From Pontederia crassipes (lineage: Eukaryota > Streptophyta > Magnoliopsida > Commelinales > Pontederiaceae), in assembly GCA_030549335.1 (NCBI GenBank), contig CM060194.1:33004171-33068170 (forward strand): 64,000 nucleotides of DNA, written 5' to 3'. Every line of letters starts with the position of its first letter. Within the stretch, counting starts at the first letter, position 1. A program made the translations under genes and the position numbers. This document shows, piece by piece, positions 63,301-64,000 of this stretch. Below the pieces are notes generated by a model that saw nothing but the letters and a program-made list of their open reading frames with translations, was not told the DNA's origin and searched no databases.

Positions 63301-63756
63301 TATCACCTGCTCCAAAGCTCATGTCAAACTATATGTCTCATCAAGTCACATCAAACTAATAGTCACAAATGAGATTTAGCTTCAGAATCAGTACCTCATA
63401 GTTCAGTTCCATCAAAAGAATGGAAGATTTGATTTAGCATAACAACATTGAAGAACTATGCCATCAAACACTCACCGTGATTAGTTCAACAGGAAGCTTC
63501 TTTCTGCTTGCTAATTTTCCTTTGCTGCTCAACTTTGAAGTGCTATCACTCTTTGCTTTCAGTTGCAAATTCTGAAATGACGTGTGCCAACACCTTTCTT
63601 CCCTGTTGATATCATTACCATCATATGAAAACCATCCCTCTCTTTCCTCTGTGCCTTCAAGAGCAAAAAGCCAATTATTGAATGATATCGATACATCAAC
63701 ATCATCTGGCATCCCCACATCCAGAAGTCCACCATGATCTTCGTTCAAATTTCCAT
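54308..63756 (-). CDS. Conserved plant protein, 3' part (5' exons outside the window); not identified
   Basis: Four minus-strand exons join in frame: 63756-63476, 55404-55186, 55105-54949, 54609-54308, giving 318 codons before TGA. Splice sites are canonical (CACG|GTGAGT, CTGCAG|GTGTCT, ACCG|GTAAAG, ACGCAG|ATTGAA, TTAG|GTAAGA, TTGCAG|GAAGCG). The first visible part is acidic with NNWLFALEGTEEREGWFSYD, then a Ser/Lys-rich linker, KKLPVELIT|VSIEGLQALKP, an acidic insert, MAKWILENIKFSVKEP and IEAVATKEELEHLASLCRSE. The C-terminal ~90 residues look like a coiled coil (TIALLEAEISDSQAKCSKLV ... LMQKLESMQTMLTKLRTLV). I do not recognise the family and assign no function. Intron 55405-63475 is ~8.07 kb and full of transposons, yet both flanking splice sites are intact. 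Confidence 0.85.
56420..56475 (-). mobile_element. Isolated LINE 3' hairpin
   Basis: AAAAAGGATGGCCACCC...GTGGTAGTCATCC resembles the 3' hairpin of the LINE ends at 43236, 48316 and 58424. A clear target duplication was not located. Confidence 0.45.
56492..56540 (-). mobile_element. 17-nt LINE 3'-end insertion with exact 16-nt target duplication
   Basis: GATAGAGAACATTACT at 56492-56507 and 56525-56540 flanks T11-GAGAAG (56508-56524). This is the clearest of the ultra-short insertions: exact duplication, pure T-run and the GAGAAG boundary. Confidence 0.75.
57780..58408 (-). mobile_element. Outer LINE reverse-transcriptase fragment (part 1)
   Basis: Minus-strand frames with interruptions contain KMVESVEKRWDSWKSRFFSR followed by SGRLVLVNTILTTLPVYCLS, the block after the catalytic core of plant LINE reverse transcriptase. 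It is interrupted at 58408 by a younger LINE; flanking GG.CCTAGAT sequences on both sides of that LINE indicate that it continues at about 62020. Confidence 0.75.
57872..57915 (-). mobile_element. 12-nt insertion with 16-nt target duplication inside the outer LINE
   Basis: ACAAGATATCCAACTT (57872-57887) and ACAAGATATCGAACTT (57900-57915) flank CTTTTTAGGAGA. One mismatch in 16. Same T-run plus AGGAGA form as the other stubs. Confidence 0.5.
58506..58980 (+). repeat. 5' LTR with a 140-bp internal tandem duplication
   Basis: The block from TTTTATTCTCGGTGGAT (58705) to GCGTCAAGA is repeated starting at 58845. The other two LTRs have only one such block, so the duplication arose in this LTR. It starts TGATGTAGGAG and ends GTTGCGTCA. 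Confidence 0.9.
60650..60794 (-). mobile_element. LINE 3'-end insertion (~115 nt) in the third LTR, with target duplication
   Basis: AGTATTGTTATCTTTT at 60650-60665 and again at 60778-60794 (approximately) flanks a T-run, GCGGGAAAG, hairpin GGATGTTAGG.GGTTGTCATTC, (TA)n and a further ~60 nt. The uninterrupted sequence is preserved in the other LTRs, so the insert is unambiguous. Confidence 0.88.
62020..62145 (-). mobile_element. Outer LINE fragment (part 2, tentative)
   Basis: Sequence that should be contiguous with 58408 before the inner LINE inserted, judged from the repeated GG.CCTAGATT. Coding similarity here is weak. Confidence 0.4.
62133..62170 (-). mobile_element. 12-nt LINE 3'-end insertion with exact 13-nt target duplication
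   Basis: AGAAATGCTACAT at 62133-62145 and 62158-62170 flanks TTTTTTTAGAAG. Confidence 0.65.
62173..62209 (-). mobile_element. ~15-nt LINE 3'-end insertion with 11-nt target duplication
   Basis: AGAACATTATA at 62173-62183 and 62199-62209 flanks C-T8-GAGAAA. It lies only a few bases from the preceding stub. Confidence 0.55.
62421..62564. mobile_element. Short retroposon with (AAC)n tract and 19-nt target duplication
   Basis: ACTGATAAACATTACATTA (62421-62439) and ATTGATAAATATTACATTA (62546-62564) flank a 106-bp insert: (AAC)n, then CCTTATCCCACTAGGTGGGG and GTCGGCTACATGGATC. The latter text is widespread in plant genomes as the end of a SINE/RTE-like retroposon (Au-SINE-type sequence). It is unrelated to the hairpin LINE ends. 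Confidence 0.75.
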
Positions 63757-64000
63757 CTGATATGAAATATAAAAATGTCAATCAAATGAAGAGGAATGTT
63801 ACTAAAGAAAACACTGTATAATTTGCATCAACGCATCATTTTAAGTAATATGACAATTGCGAGCAACACTAATCAATACCATCTTTCTTTCAGTGATGCC
63901 TTAAATAAAGAAACCCAGATCTGTTAAATTTTCATAAACTATACAGCCAACTTAGATAGTTGACATTTAAGGATATTTCATTTTAGTATGAAATTCACTG
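63757..64000 (-). other. Intron upstream of the first visible exon of the minus-strand gene
   Basis: Ends (minus strand) at the acceptor TTTCATATCAG|ATGG at 63756. The 5' remainder of the gene is beyond the window edge. Confidence 0.75.

Larger units (their letters stand above)
55405..63475 (-). other. 8.07-kb intron of the minus-strand gene, a transposon sink
   Basis: The exon phases on both sides are 0 and the joined reading frame is ELIT|VSIEGL. The first 2.3 kb and last ~0.9 kb are unremarkable AT-rich DNA. The middle carries the nested LINE/LTR stack and several short LINE-end insertions listed separately. Confidence 0.85.

Overview
This is a 64-kb piece of an AT-rich nuclear genome from a flowering plant. 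The evidence is GT/AG-spliced genes of plant families, plant-type retrotransposons and MITEs, and telo-box-like AGGGTTT motifs near gene starts. The species cannot be fixed from the sequence. No prokaryotic operons, CRISPR arrays, rRNA or tRNA genes were seen.

Genes. Four host genes can be followed exon by exon, with every internal intron phase consistent. (1) An LPXD-like acyltransferase lies on + (about 548-3798, nine exons); its N-terminus is unresolved. (2) A SURP plus CID domain protein of the CHERP type lies on - (4638-8291, three coding exons and a 5'UTR intron) and converges on gene 1. (3) A CCCH zinc-finger/coiled-coil protein lies on + (39898-49954, 11 exons, 461 aa). (4) A conserved plant protein I could not name lies on - (54308-63756); its 5' end is outside the window and it has one intron of about 8.07 kb.

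Gene-poor middle (8.9-39 kb). This part holds Ty3/gypsy fragments, a degenerate tandem array of ~185-bp units, and a ~7.0-kb direct tandem duplication (16551-23540 and 23541-30561) that is almost identical apart from a (TTA)n length change. The duplication carries part of a decayed EamA/SLC35F-type transporter pseudogene, interrupted in coding sequence by a hAT-type MITE with an 8-bp target duplication. Further right are a LINE fragment, a ~500-bp direct repeat whose two copies carry different microsatellites, a ~2.8-kb giant inverted repeat (arms ~1.13 kb, loop ~0.53 kb), and a ~0.85-kb long-TIR element with a GC-rich core.

Right third. The introns of genes 3 and 4 are packed with transposons. 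In gene 4, four insertion levels can be ordered by their target-site duplications. A recurrent signal in the introns of all four host genes is a set of very short insertions (10-117 nt) shaped like the 3' end of an L1-type LINE (hairpin, T/A run, GAGAAG-like boundary), each between 10-17-nt direct repeats.

Pieces of the CCCH gene 5' region occur elsewhere: the end of exon 1 plus the start of intron 1 at the left edge of the window, just upstream of LPXD, and its promoter region inside each copy of the 7-kb duplication. I found no dedicated new enzymatic system. The most notable observations are the ultra-short LINE-end insertions, the datable nested insertion stack, the near-identical 7-kb duplication, the giant palindrome, and a possible CCCH-LPXD exon fusion.
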